A stretch of DNA of 33,890 nucleotides from an uncultured Candidatus Melainabacteria bacterium (GCA_949927415.1 CATLFB010000009.1:1-33890), one strand, 5' to 3'. Shown: positions 14,029-22,419, counted from the first letter of the stretch. A program made the numbers and translations. The notes: generated by a model from the sequence alone, not told the origin.

Positions 14029-15711
14029 TTAAATATTCAATTTTTCCATTCTGGTAAGGTTTTCGAGAAACAGTTTTGATGCATCATAAAGCGAAGACTG
14101 CGCCCAGCCAAGCGGCGTGTGCGAACCGGGGACAAAAATTATCTCACCGTTGGATTTTCTAACAGCCTGATAGGCTTCAGGAATCTGGAACGGCGGGCAG
14201 GGCTTGCCGTTTGCTTTGTAAGAATTTTTGCCGGTAATTCGCCCGTATGCCCGGTTTATACTTTCTGTTTGCTTTAGAATAGCTTTTTCCAAGAGTTTGC
14301 GAGCGGGATCTGAATATTTTCCGACACCTTGAGTTTCCAACTTATCAAGAAGCCTTTTTGCGGCAATGCCGTAGCTTTTTGCAATATCGCTTGTCATGAA
14401 CCATTGTGCTTCCGTGTTTTCATTGAGTTTTGCTCTGTTGATTTTGTGCCCTGCTGTCATGTTTAGATATCTGTCGCTGATATAGCGCAAAGTTCCGTTT
14501 TCACGCACAAGATTTTCTTCAAAAACATGACCGAAAAAGACTTTAGGCTCCAGACTTTGCATTCTATGTATAATTTCGCGCGCGTCTTGAATTGCATTAT
14601 CGCTAAACTTTTCCGTATGCGGCACAAAACTCAAAGCACCATCCAATGCGCGCTCAGAAGGAACTTCTTCCAGGCTGTTAGTTTTAATTCTGTATTCGCC
14701 GATTTTCAAAAGATTTCTTAAAGCCGTTTCATCTTCAAAAACTTTGCCGTTTTTAGAGTTCAGGAGACGAGCGCGAACTTTTAGGATTTCGGGATTGCTT
14801 GTTTTCGAATACATTAAATCAATAATTTTGCGGAATGCCTCATTAATAATAGCGACATCGCTTGATGGTGTAATATTGAAGGTTTTCTCTTCCCATGCGC
14901 CGGTATCCTTTGCGTAAGGATAGTCAATGGCTTTCAGATAAGCTGTGATATTTGAGATTGCATCAATGGAATTTTGCGAAATATCTGCTGAAGATTTGTA
15001 ACCGTATTTTGCACCCCTGAAGCCTTCTGATATCAAATCCGCCATTGTTTGCAGATAAAGCGCGGGAGAATCCAGACGCGTATGCGCAAACCATTTGTGC
15101 GTCGTCATATTTTGAGGATTGAAGACATGACCGATTCCGTTTTTGGCAGTATCCGGCCAATCGTGGTTAAATTCGTATTGAATCGGGTCATTAATGATTC
15201 TGTTAAAGTTTCTTTCCTGTTTTTTGTAGAATTTTGACATGTTTTCCATTAGAGGAACCGCTGATTCGGGGTATTTATCTTTTAGAATCGGCATGTTGCG
15301 TGCGCTGTCTGTGACCCAGACTAATTTTGCCATAAGCGGATTCTCTTTCGGGTCAATGAGGCTGGTTGTAATATAGTGAGTTTTTTGATTTATATCAAGA
15401 TTAAAAACGCCGTTTTTGTCAGCGAAATTAAACAGGTTTTTGAAATCTTTTGAGGTGTAAAAATTTCTCATTCTATTATAAATCTCCCGGTTATGAACAT
15501 TAAAAAGAGCGTCGCCCGCAACCATTTGCAGAGGTTTGTAGTTATCGAATAATGTTGCAAGCTGTTTTGCAGGAAGTTTGCCGCTGAAAGATACCGTGTC
15601 TTGTGAAATGAATTTTTCACGAGACAAATATGGTTTTACAGAAAATTTATTATCAGAATTTTTAAAATCGCTTCGCGCAGAATTAAATAAAGATACCCTC
15701 AAAATTTGCAT
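14029..15711 (-). CDS. GH15 / phosphorylase-kinase-alpha-like protein with F-x-G tail
   Basis: A 560-aa protein resembling the (alpha/alpha)6-barrel of GH15 glucoamylases and phosphorylase kinase alpha. Matching blocks in order: LVWVTDSARN (family: WVRDN), HKWFAHTRLDSPALYLQTMADLI (family: a QLDATSLYLL-type helix), GAWEEKTFN (WEE near 273-275, where glucoamylases carry the general acid), and IPEAYQ with E512 (general base position), then PLGWAQSSLYDASKLF near the end. Both catalytic glutamates thus appear kept, so an alpha-glucan or dextrin hydrolase is plausible; this is inference. It has no signal peptide; residues 1-45 are a polar tail beginning MQIL and ending VSFSG, like the HNH protein. 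AAAGGAG precedes ATG 15711; a small hairpin (15722-15740) could cover this site. It lies 59 nt downstream of etfA on the same strand and may be read from that operon. Confidence 0.72.
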   Translation of the reverse strand: MQILRVSLFNSARSDFKNSDNKFSVKPYLSREKFISQDTVSFSGKLPAKQLATLFDNYKPLQMVAGDALFNVHNREIYNRMRNFYTSKDFKNLFNFADKNGVFNLDINQKTHYITTSLIDPKENPLMAKLVWVTDSARNMPILKDKYPESAVPLMENMSKFYKKQERNFNRIINDPIQYEFNHDWPDTAKNGIGHVFNPQNMTTHKWFAHTRLDSPALYLQTMADLISEGFRGAKYGYKSSADISQNSIDAISNITAYLKAIDYPYAKDTGAWEEKTFNITPSSDVAIINEAFRKIIDLMYSKTSNPEILKVRARLLNSKNGKVFEDETALRNLLKIGEYRIKTNSLEEVPSERALDGALSFVPHTEKFSDNAIQDAREIIHRMQSLEPKVFFGHVFEENLVRENGTLRYISDRYLNMTAGHKINRAKLNENTEAQWFMTSDIAKSYGIAAKRLLDKLETQGVGKYSDPARKLLEKAILKQTESINRAYGRITGKNSYKANGKPCPPFQIPEAYQAVRKSNGEIIFVPGSHTPLGWAQSSLYDASKLFLENLTRMEKLNI

Positions 15712-15770
15712 ATACTTTCTCCTTTTTCATCAAGAAAAAGCGTGAACAAAATATTTTGCGGTTATTCTGA

Positions 15771-16775
15771 TTAACTGTTACATAAATTTATAATTTCAGG
15801 CAGAATTTTGTAAGCGTCTGCGACAATTCCCAAATCCGCTACTGAAAATATCGGAGCATTTTCATCCACGTTGATTGCAATAATTTTTTCGCTATCTTTC
15901 ATACCGACAATGTGCTGGATTGCGCCGGAAATTCCGCATGCTATGTAAAGTTTCGGACGAACGGTTTTGCCGGTCTGGCCAATCTGGATATCTTTTGATG
16001 CAATACCCGAATCAACTACAGCACGGCTTGCGGCAACTGTTCCGCCAAGCTTTTCGGCTAATTGTCTCAAAAGATTAAAACCTTCTTCTGTTGCGATTCC
16101 GCGGCCGCCGGCAATTATTATCTCTGCACTATCCAGTTCGTTAATCTCATTTTGAATTGTTTTTACAAAATCAATAAGTTCGACTTTTGAAGTCATACCG
16201 GTGATAGTATCAGATGCCGTTTTATAAATAATTTCCGTATTTCTTACAACATTTTCAGCCAAAGGTTTGAAAACTTTCGGGCGCACAGTTGCCATTTGCG
16301 GGAAATTTTTGCACAGAATCGTTGCCATCAACTGGCCGCCAAATGTCGGACGGGTTGCGGCAAGCCGGCCTTTTTCGTTTATATCCAAATCCGTACAGTC
16401 TGCAGTCAATCCTGTATGAAGCGAAGATGATATGCGCGGCGCCAAATCCCTTCCTTGAGCAGTTGCCCCGACCAGCATAATTTCCGGCTTGATTTCATTT
16501 ACCAGATCCACTGCGATTTTTGAATAGATTTCAGTATCATAATTTTTGAATTTTTCGTCCTGAAAAACGTAAACCTTGTCAATTCCGCTGTTTTTAAAGC
16601 CGTCTTTATAAAGTCCCATATCCGCTGGCGGTGTTATCAGAAGTGCTGAAATTTCGCAATTTTCAAGTTTTTTTGAAAGTTCAAAAGCCTTTGCAGCCAA
16701 CTCAAAAAATACTGTGTGAATATATTTGTCGCGCGTAACTTCCGCGTATAAAAGTATTCCTTTATTTTCGCTCAT
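15771..16775 (-). CDS. etfA: Electron transfer flavoprotein alpha subunit
   Basis: A 334-aa EtfA, the FAD-binding subunit of the EtfAB heterodimer. The C-terminal FAD domain is clear: QIGQTGKTVRPKLYIACGIS, GAIQHIVGM, IIAINVDENAPIF and ADLGIVADAY (about 255-325). EtfAB carries electrons between dehydrogenases and other carriers, and in anaerobes can bifurcate electrons from NADH. I choose ATG 16775 over GTG 16781 because an AGGTG ribosome-binding match lies immediately upstream. The gene overlaps etfB by 14 nt, implying translational coupling and equal subunits. No acyl-CoA dehydrogenase or FixCX genes are nearby; the operon instead holds an NfnA-like flavoprotein. Confidence 0.95.
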   Translation of the reverse strand: MSENKGILLYAEVTRDKYIHTVFFELAAKAFELSKKLENCEISALLITPPADMGLYKDGFKNSGIDKVYVFQDEKFKNYDTEIYSKIAVDLVNEIKPEIMLVGATAQGRDLAPRISSSLHTGLTADCTDLDINEKGRLAATRPTFGGQLMATILCKNFPQMATVRPKVFKPLAENVVRNTEIIYKTASDTITGMTSKVELIDFVKTIQNEINELDSAEIIIAGGRGIATEEGFNLLRQLAEKLGGTVAASRAVVDSGIASKDIQIGQTGKTVRPKLYIACGISGAIQHIVGMKDSEKIIAINVDENAPIFSVADLGIVADAYKILPEIINLCNS

Positions 16776-17562
16776 CTGCACCTGCCAAATATTCTTTTAT
16801 TTTGGTATGGACTAATTCTGCTGTATCTGCGCATGCGAATATTTTTTCGCATTTGTGCTCTATTACGGGTCTGAAAGCTTTGCTTACATAAGTCGGAGAG
16901 CCTTTAAGGCCTACATCTTCCGGATTCAGGCCTATATCTGCGAGCGAATACTTTTTAATTTCTGTTTTCTGCGCGCGGCGAATTCCGTTGATTCTTGCCC
17001 TCGATGGTTCTTCAAAACCCTGCAAAACACAAAGCAGCACAGGCAATTTAGCCTTAACAGTCTCAATTCCGTCATCAGCCTGACGCGTAACGGTTATGGA
17101 ATCATCTCTGCATTCAACAATATCTTTGACAAAAGTAATTTGAGGCAGATTAAGATGATTTGCAATACTTGGGCCTGTTTGAGCGGTATCGCCGTCGATT
17201 GCAAACTGTCCGCAGATAATCATATCAAAATCAGGAACAACTGTTTTTATAGCCGCAGCAAGGGTTTTGCCGGTTGCATAAGTATCGGCGCCGGCAAATT
17301 TTTTATCAGTAATAAGCGCTCCGTTATCGACGCCGAGTGCAACAACTTTTTTCAGCATGTCTTCAGCCTGCAAAGGCCCCATAGAAAGTGCTGTTAATTC
17401 AACATCCGCGCAAGATTTTTTAATCCGCAAAGCAGTCTCAACAGCATAAACATCGTAAGGATTAATTATGCTTTCAACTCCTTCACGCTGAATAGTATTG
17501 TGTTCCGTCCACTTTATATCAGATGTGTCCGGAACTTGTTTTATGCAAAGAACTATTTTCAT
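16762..17562 (-). CDS. etfB: Electron transfer flavoprotein beta subunit
   Basis: A 266-aa EtfB that binds the second nucleotide (AMP or FAD) of the EtfAB heterodimer. Family features are MKIVLCIKQVPDTSDIKW at the start, ESIINPYDVYAVETALRIK, the nucleotide-binding QFAIDGDTAQTGPSIANHL and LPVLLCVLQGFEEPSRARI. The sequence style matches EtfB of anaerobes such as clostridia, some of which are electron-bifurcating; whether this one bifurcates cannot be read here. The start lies only 9 nt from the stop of the 62-aa Cys protein and lacks a clear ribosome site, so translation may be coupled to it. It overlaps etfA by 14 nt. Confidence 0.95.
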   Translation of the reverse strand: MKIVLCIKQVPDTSDIKWTEHNTIQREGVESIINPYDVYAVETALRIKKSCADVELTALSMGPLQAEDMLKKVVALGVDNGALITDKKFAGADTYATGKTLAAAIKTVVPDFDMIICGQFAIDGDTAQTGPSIANHLNLPQITFVKDIVECRDDSITVTRQADDGIETVKAKLPVLLCVLQGFEEPSRARINGIRRAQKTEIKKYSLADIGLNPEDVGLKGSPTYVSKAFRPVIEHKCEKIFACADTAELVHTKIKEYLAGADERK

Positions 17563-17571
17563 AATTATTGA

Positions 17572-17760
17572 TTATTTTTTGCCTTTAGCGGCGGCCTGTC
17601 GTGAATTTGCAGACAGAAGCGCATTGTAAGCCATTATGTACATAGAGCATTTTTTTACGCTTGGAATGTACCAGCTGCAACGTTCCTGCGTGCAGACCAT
17701 GTCAATTCCTGTACCTATGCTTAATACCGGACAAAACGGAATATCTTTTTTTTGAACCAT
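17572..17760 (-). CDS. Small four-cysteine protein in the etf operon
   Basis: A 62-aa protein with a strong AGGAGAT ribosome site. It has four cysteines spaced C10-x12-C23-x4-C28-x9-C38, with an aromatic WY after the third and a lysine/alanine-rich tail. This spacing could bind zinc or an iron-sulfur cluster, but there is no recognised domain. It lies between the NfnA-like gene (20 nt upstream) and etfB (9 nt downstream) on one transcript. I infer a link to electron transfer or cluster handling for the EtfAB/NfnA-like group. No signal peptide is present, and the cysteines would be reduced in the cytoplasm. Confidence 0.7.
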   Translation of the reverse strand: MVQKKDIPFCPVLSIGTGIDMVCTQERCSWYIPSVKKCSMYIMAYNALLSANSRQAAAKGKK

Positions 17761-17780
17761 TCTTATCTCCTGTTATGTTT

Positions 17781-18626
17781 TTAGTTTTGTTGAGACGCTT
17801 GCTTTAGAAGATTGCAGTTTTCACTGCGCTTTCTCTCCTGGTCTTTGTATATGCGGGTTCTGTTGATAACCTCGTCAAAATCAATTTTGTGAGCGTCAAA
17901 ATCAGGGCCGTCAACACATGCAAACTTAACTTCACCGCCGACAGTAACGCGGCAGGCGCCGCACATACCTGTTCCGTCAACCATAATCGGATTCATGCTG
18001 GCTTCTGTGTATATTCCTTTGTCACGGGTCATATCAGCCACGGCTCTCATCATCGGCATAGGCCCTACAGCAATAGCATAATCCACTTTTTCACGATTTA
18101 TAATTTTTTCCAATACCTGGGTTACGAAACCTTTTTCACCCATAGAGCCGTCGTCTGTGGTAATAAATAATTCCGTACAAGCATCTTTCATCTTATCAGC
18201 CCAGAATATCAATTCTTTGCTTCTGGCACCCATTATCATGTAAACTTTGTTTCCGGCTTCCTTGAAAGCCTTTGCAATCAAATAACAGGGAGCAGCCCCG
18301 TAACCGCCTGCAAGACAGACTACGGTTCCGTAATTTTTAATTTCGGTCGGTTTTCCAAGAGGGCCCACAATATCAGGGATTTCATCACCTGCGTTAAGCC
18401 CGGCAAGCTTTTTGGTAGAATATCCGACAGCCATGAAAACAAGCGTCAGTTCACCTTTTTCTTTATCCACATCCGCAATTGTCAGCGGAACTCTTTCACC
18501 GTTTTCTTCGGCTCGAAAAATTATAAACTGACCTGCTTTAGCGTTTCTGACAACGAAAGGCGCGTCAATTTTTATTTCGTATTGATTCGGGCAAATTTCT
18601 TTTTTTGCTAAAATTTTGTAGCCCAT
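17781..18626 (-). CDS. NfnA-like FAD/NAD(P)-binding [2Fe-2S] flavoprotein
   Basis: A 281-aa protein of the sulfide/dihydroorotate dehydrogenase (PyrK/NfnA) group. It has an N-terminal FAD domain (RVPLTIADVDKEKGELTLVF), a NAD(P)H-binding domain (LAGGYGAAPCYLIAKAF, GARSKELIFWADKM, AVGPMPMMRAVADM) and a C-terminal cluster site DGTGMCGACRVTV...FACVDGP (about 216-239). The cluster site keeps the NfnA pattern, Asp plus three Cys as [2Fe-2S] ligands. NfnA normally partners with NfnB to link NADH, NADPH and ferredoxin; no nfnB is adjacent. Instead it leads an operon with a Cys-rich protein and EtfAB. It may therefore pass electrons to or from EtfAB, or work with an NfnB encoded elsewhere. ACAGGAG precedes ATG 18626. 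Confidence 0.88.
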   Translation of the reverse strand: MGYKILAKKEICPNQYEIKIDAPFVVRNAKAGQFIIFRAEENGERVPLTIADVDKEKGELTLVFMAVGYSTKKLAGLNAGDEIPDIVGPLGKPTEIKNYGTVVCLAGGYGAAPCYLIAKAFKEAGNKVYMIMGARSKELIFWADKMKDACTELFITTDDGSMGEKGFVTQVLEKIINREKVDYAIAVGPMPMMRAVADMTRDKGIYTEASMNPIMVDGTGMCGACRVTVGGEVKFACVDGPDFDAHKIDFDEVINRTRIYKDQERKRSENCNLLKQASQQN

Positions 18627-18654
18627 ATTTCTCTCCTGTAATTATTTCAATAAA

Positions 18655-18684
18655 ATTATACTACAAAAACTTGTCTAAAAACAA
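18655..18684 (-). promoter_or_regulatory. Promoter of the NfnA-like/etf operon
   Basis: Minus-strand TTGTTT (18679-18684), 18-nt spacer, perfect TATAAT (18655-18660), 28 nt before the start codon. A 5-bp inverted repeat (CTTGT/ACAAG, 18670-18685) overlaps the -35 and might be a regulator site. Confidence 0.55.
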
Positions 18685-18747
18685 GCCTTCAAATTTTGTT
18701 ACAGAATTACAAAACCGAAATTTTGAGGAAAATTAATTCAAAAACTG

Positions 18748-18787
18748 CCTGCACAAAAATTTACATGCAAATAAAATTATGTGCAGG
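18748..18787 (-). terminator. Candidate terminator of the PfkB kinase gene
   Basis: CCTGCACA and TGTGCAGG (8 bp) enclose a 24-nt AT-rich loop just past the kinase stop, and a short U-run follows on the minus strand. The large loop and weak tail make it less certain. Confidence 0.4.
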
Positions 18788-18795
18788 AAAAGTTT

Positions 18796-19842
18796 TTATT
18801 TAACAATCTTGAAAGTATAATCAGGAAATTCTTTCAATTTTGCTTCAATCTCGTCAAATGTCAAAAGCCCCTGGGTTGCGCCAAATTCAGAAACCGCGCC
18901 GGCAGAATTCACAGACGCATACATCAAAGATTTTCCGATATCTCTTTTAGTACGGTTCAATGCGGCGCAAAAAGTCGACGCGAAAGCATCTCCCGCACCC
19001 AAAGTTGACACAACAGGTCCGTCAAACACAGGACAAACATAATATTTTTCGCCGTCATAAGCGTATGCGCCATGTTTTCCGTCAGTGATTACAATAATTT
19101 GTGATTCGCCTACTTTCAACTTTTTGAACATTTCCTTCACATCCGGATGAATAGGTTCTTCAGAATATTTTACATCGCGCGTATCAGGACGCTCCTGAAT
19201 CTGGGTCGCAAGTGCGGCTTCATCCTTGTTCATAACGACGATATTAGCATTGCTGAGGATTTTTTTAAGGTAATTGAAACCTTTTTTAATACTTGTAGAG
19301 CCGGCGTTGAAACATACATAAACATTGTTTTCATGCGCAAATGCGGCGATATCATCAAGAACTTTTGTGCTGTCGCCGTTCATTGGTGCAATATATAGAA
19401 GTTTTGCCGATTTTATCGCATCAAAATTAATGTCGGATTTTTTTATCATTGCATTTGCCCCGCGATGCGCAAGAACAGTTCTGTCGCCCTGAAAGCTTAC
19501 CAGAATAATCGAAAATCCCGTTGAAACTTTTTTGTCCTGAATAATATTCGACAAATCAATGTCGCGGCCTTTGAATGACTCCAAAACCCCATCTGAATAA
19601 ATATCATCGCCGATTTTAAATATAGCGCTTGTTTTTAGCCCTAAATTAGCAAAATTCACGGCAGTGTTAACTCCGCCCCCGCCGACTTGAGATGTGAAAT
19701 CTTCAATTTCAACTTTCGCACCATAGGGGTAACTCATAAATTCTGATTTTTTATTTTTTGTATATACAGAAACAATATTTGCATCATCGCTTTCGACAAA
19801 AACATCCATTGTCGCGCTGCCGATTGTAATTACATCACACAT
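18796..19842 (-). CDS. PfkB-family carbohydrate/nucleoside kinase
   Basis: A 348-aa kinase of the PfkB/ribokinase family. The N-terminal substrate-binding block is GSATMDVFV...VGGGGVNTAVNFANLGL; the C-terminal ATP site is STLGAGDAFASTFCAAL with the catalytic Asp near 284; IVVMNKDEAAL marks the middle. The family phosphorylates sugars, sugar acids or nucleosides; the substrate cannot be assigned. The insert YSEEPIHPDVKEMFKKL is longer than in ribokinase. I choose ATG 19842 because GGAGG lies 8 nt upstream; the TTG at 19857 would include that site. The gene is probably transcribed alone, ending before the etf operon promoter. Confidence 0.88.
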   Translation of the reverse strand: MCDVITIGSATMDVFVESDDANIVSVYTKNKKSEFMSYPYGAKVEIEDFTSQVGGGGVNTAVNFANLGLKTSAIFKIGDDIYSDGVLESFKGRDIDLSNIIQDKKVSTGFSIILVSFQGDRTVLAHRGANAMIKKSDINFDAIKSAKLLYIAPMNGDSTKVLDDIAAFAHENNVYVCFNAGSTSIKKGFNYLKKILSNANIVVMNKDEAALATQIQERPDTRDVKYSEEPIHPDVKEMFKKLKVGESQIIVITDGKHGAYAYDGEKYYVCPVFDGPVVSTLGAGDAFASTFCAALNRTKRDIGKSLMYASVNSAGAVSEFGATQGLLTFDEIEAKLKEFPDYTFKIVK

Positions 19843-19865
19843 CTGAATATCCTCCAATTATTTTT

Positions 19866-19874
19866 ATTCTAGCA
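19866..19874 (-). promoter_or_regulatory. Candidate extended -10 promoter for the PfkB kinase
   Basis: Minus strand reads TGCTAGAAT (extended TGn plus TAGAAT), about 24 nt before the start codon. No standard -35 is at the right distance. Confidence 0.35.
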
Positions 19875-19930
19875 CAAACATTGTAAAGAAAAATTAATAT
19901 TTAATTCACAATTTATTTCTCCGGAGCAAT

Positions 19931-19959
19931 TTCAAAACACAAAAAAACTTTAATATAAT
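19931..19959 (+). promoter_or_regulatory. Promoter of the 794-aa modular protein
   Basis: TTCAAA (19931-19936), 17-nt spacer, perfect TATAAT (19954-19959). It gives a 5' UTR of about 20 nt with AGGGGA before ATG 19987. Confidence 0.6.
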
Positions 19960-19986
19960 ACGAGGAAAAATTAGGGGAAATTTATC

Positions 19987-22371
19987 ATGTCAGATTTGAG
20001 TATCAGAGAAAACAGGACTATTGTCATTAAAAAAAACAAAGGCATTACGCATGCCTTGAAAAAATATGTTACAGACAACCCGAATTCCATTATGTCAGAC
20101 GGAAAAATTACGGCTAAAGAATGGAACGCCACATTAGACAAACTAATCGAAATCAACAATCAGCGAAAAGCTAACAATCAAAAACCGATTTTTACCGGCG
20201 GGACAGACAAAAGCCGCGCCGGCTGGCATTCAAGCTTTGTCGTACATCCGAATCAGAAAATAGAATTCACGGCTGATGAAATGGGCGAACTCTTAACAGC
20301 AATGGGCGTAACCTTCAAAAACGCAAATGAAGAAAAAGCCGAAAACAAAAAAGAACAGAGTGAAAAGCCAAAAACACAGACACCTGCCGCAAATTCAGAT
20401 TCAACAAAAGTAAAACCCTTAGCGGCACAAGATTCAACAAAAATAGAAACAATTCCGGCATTGCCTGAAGATACAATCCCTTCAAGAGAAGTGCCGGTGC
20501 AGCCTGCAGACACGATTCCGGCAAAAATAATTCCGCCGGCCGCGCAGGATTCAATAAAACCCGCAATGCCTGATTCTGTTAAAATTGCACCTGCAGCAGT
20601 ACAAGATTCCATTGCACAAACCACACCGGCAGATACGGTTAAGGGAAATATCGTCAGCAAACCTGCTGACGCCTCAACTGCGCGCGTAAGCGAGACAGTT
20701 GAGAATGCAAAAACAAAATCCAGATACGAACTTTCATGGAGCGAAATCGGAAATATCGGAATAAAAAGTGCGAAAAACTTTGTAAAAGGCATGTTCTGTG
20801 ACGAAAACGGATTCAGCCTGAAACGCACAGCAACAACCGTCGGAGTCATTGCAGGGCTTGCATTAGCAGCCCCCGCGGCAGCAGCACTTGGCGCAAGCGC
20901 GGCAGTTGTTGGCGGAGTTGCACTGACAGCAAAAGTCGCAGGTTTAGGACTTGCCGGATATATGGCTTACAACGGCGGCAAAAACGCAATTCAGGGCGGT
21001 CAAAAATATTATGAATCAACAACGGAAGAAGAAGCCAAAGCCAACATGGAACAGGCAATGGACGGTGCGGTTGAATTAGCGGCGGCACTTCCGGCATTTT
21101 TGACAATCAAAGGCGGCGCAAATAAAGGTAACAAAATGGCGGCTAAAAAAGGCGAGGCCAAACCTTCGGCCTCAGAAACTCCCGCAGCAGAGCCAAAACC
21201 TGCCACTGAAACTAAACCCTCAACAGAAGTAAAACCGGCTGTAGAACAGCCGCAATCTGAATATGAATTTGATTTTAGAGTACCGGAAGAAAAAATTCCG
21301 ACGCCGGAAAACAGATTGCCGCAGGACGTCAAACCCGAAGTTGAAATAAAACCATCTGAAGAGGCTAAAATTCCGGCAGAAACACCCGCCATGGAACCGC
21401 CAAAATCTGAGCCAGCTCAAGCGACCGAAGTTAAGCCTGCGCCGGAAGTTAAACCCGCCGAAGAAAAGGCACCCGAAGGGGATGTTAAACCGCAGAATGT
21501 TGAAAAACCGGTTAATTACAATGAAATTTCAGGCAAGCCGGAAATTCTTAACACCAATGTCGGAGGTAAAATCGAACGTTTCAAAAATGCTAACGGAGAC
21601 ATAGTAAAAGATGTTTCTTACGACAAAAACGGCAAATTAAATTACACTCTGGAAAATCGTTACGGAACTGACGGAACGCAAGCCGGTTATAGAATAGAGT
21701 GGGCTGACGGAAAAATTGACGAATTCATTTCCGGCTCAAACCAAGGGCTCAGAACATACCCGAACGGTGAAAAATATAACATCAGACGAGAAGGCAGCAA
21801 GGTTGTTCAAGGCGAACAAATCAAACCGCAACAAACAGAGTCTCAGACCAATGTAAAACCAACAGATGCTCAGGCTGCGGAAGTTAAACCGGCACAAGAA
21901 AAAGCTCCGAAAGCTGAAGCTGAACCGGCCGCCACTGAAACCTCACAGGCAAAACCTGCTCAGGAAGCATCCAAAGCCGAAAACGGATACAATAAGGCTG
22001 TTAGAAGCGAAATAGAAAAATCATCTGATGGAGGTACAACAGAATACTTCTACAATAAAGCCGGAAACATTATAAAAACTATTAAAAAAGACAAAAGCGG
22101 AAAATTTGAATATGAACAAATCTCTGAATACAATTCTCAAGGTCAACAAACTAAAAGAATCTCTCGAAACGGTGATAATGATATTTGTGAAGACTTATAT
22201 GAAAATGGGCAGGAGACAAAAAAAACCTGGAAATGGGCAGATGGCAGCGTTGAGGAATTGACACCGGTTGGAAATGAAATTTACGAAGGCGTTAGAACTT
22301 ATCCGGACGGCAGAAAGGTTAAAATCAGACAAGAAGATTTCGTAACACGTGAACTCGAACATATTGAATAA
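19987..22371 (+). CDS. Large modular protein: EF-hand-like start, Pro-rich linkers, YD-like repeats
   Basis: A 794-aa protein I do not recognise. Residues 1-110 are compact and include an EF-hand-like stretch (MSDGKITAKEW near 36-46). Residues 115-235 and 385-520 are low-complexity linkers rich in Pro, Lys, Glu and Ala, with repeats such as AQDS, PADTIP and EVKPA. Between them is a helical block and a Gly/Ala-rich hydrophobic segment (about 282-325) that could cross or insert in a membrane. The C-terminal part holds two related beta-rich units (about 525-605 and 672-785), each with runs like YDKNGKL, ENGQETK and KWADGS and both ending R-T-Y-P-[ND]-G; they resemble YD/RHS or MORN-type repeats. 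There is no signal peptide or toxin domain I can name. It stands alone with its own promoter and terminator. A surface, adhesin or polymorphic-toxin-like role is possible but unproven. Confidence 0.85.
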   Translation: MSDLSIRENRTIVIKKNKGITHALKKYVTDNPNSIMSDGKITAKEWNATLDKLIEINNQRKANNQKPIFTGGTDKSRAGWHSSFVVHPNQKIEFTADEMGELLTAMGVTFKNANEEKAENKKEQSEKPKTQTPAANSDSTKVKPLAAQDSTKIETIPALPEDTIPSREVPVQPADTIPAKIIPPAAQDSIKPAMPDSVKIAPAAVQDSIAQTTPADTVKGNIVSKPADASTARVSETVENAKTKSRYELSWSEIGNIGIKSAKNFVKGMFCDENGFSLKRTATTVGVIAGLALAAPAAAALGASAAVVGGVALTAKVAGLGLAGYMAYNGGKNAIQGGQKYYESTTEEEAKANMEQAMDGAVELAAALPAFLTIKGGANKGNKMAAKKGEAKPSASETPAAEPKPATETKPSTEVKPAVEQPQSEYEFDFRVPEEKIPTPENRLPQDVKPEVEIKPSEEAKIPAETPAMEPPKSEPAQATEVKPAPEVKPAEEKAPEGDVKPQNVEKPVNYNEISGKPEILNTNVGGKIERFKNANGDIVKDVSYDKNGKLNYTLENRYGTDGTQAGYRIEWADGKIDEFISGSNQGLRTYPNGEKYNIRREGSKVVQGEQIKPQQTESQTNVKPTDAQAAEVKPAQEKAPKAEAEPAATETSQAKPAQEASKAENGYNKAVRSEIEKSSDGGTTEYFYNKAGNIIKTIKKDKSGKFEYEQISEYNSQGQQTKRISRNGDNDICEDLYENGQETKKTWKWADGSVEELTPVGNEIYEGVRTYPDGRKVKIRQEDFVTRELEHIE

Positions 22372-22384
22372 AAAGTTAACAACT

Positions 22385-22419
22385 AACGGCGGCTGAAATA
22401 AATTTCAGCCGCCGTTTTG
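22385..22419 (+). terminator. Strong intrinsic terminator after the 794-aa gene
   Basis: AACGGCGGCTGAAAT and ATTTCAGCCGCCGTT form a nearly perfect stem of 14-15 bp with a tiny loop, followed by a short T-run, 14 nt past the stop codon. Confidence 0.9.

Noticed and set aside
20253-20849. 198-codon minus-strand open frame opposite the 794-aa gene
   Set aside because: It mirrors Pro/Ala/Lys-rich low-complexity coding sequence, has no ribosome site and lies wholly inside a well-supported plus-strand gene.
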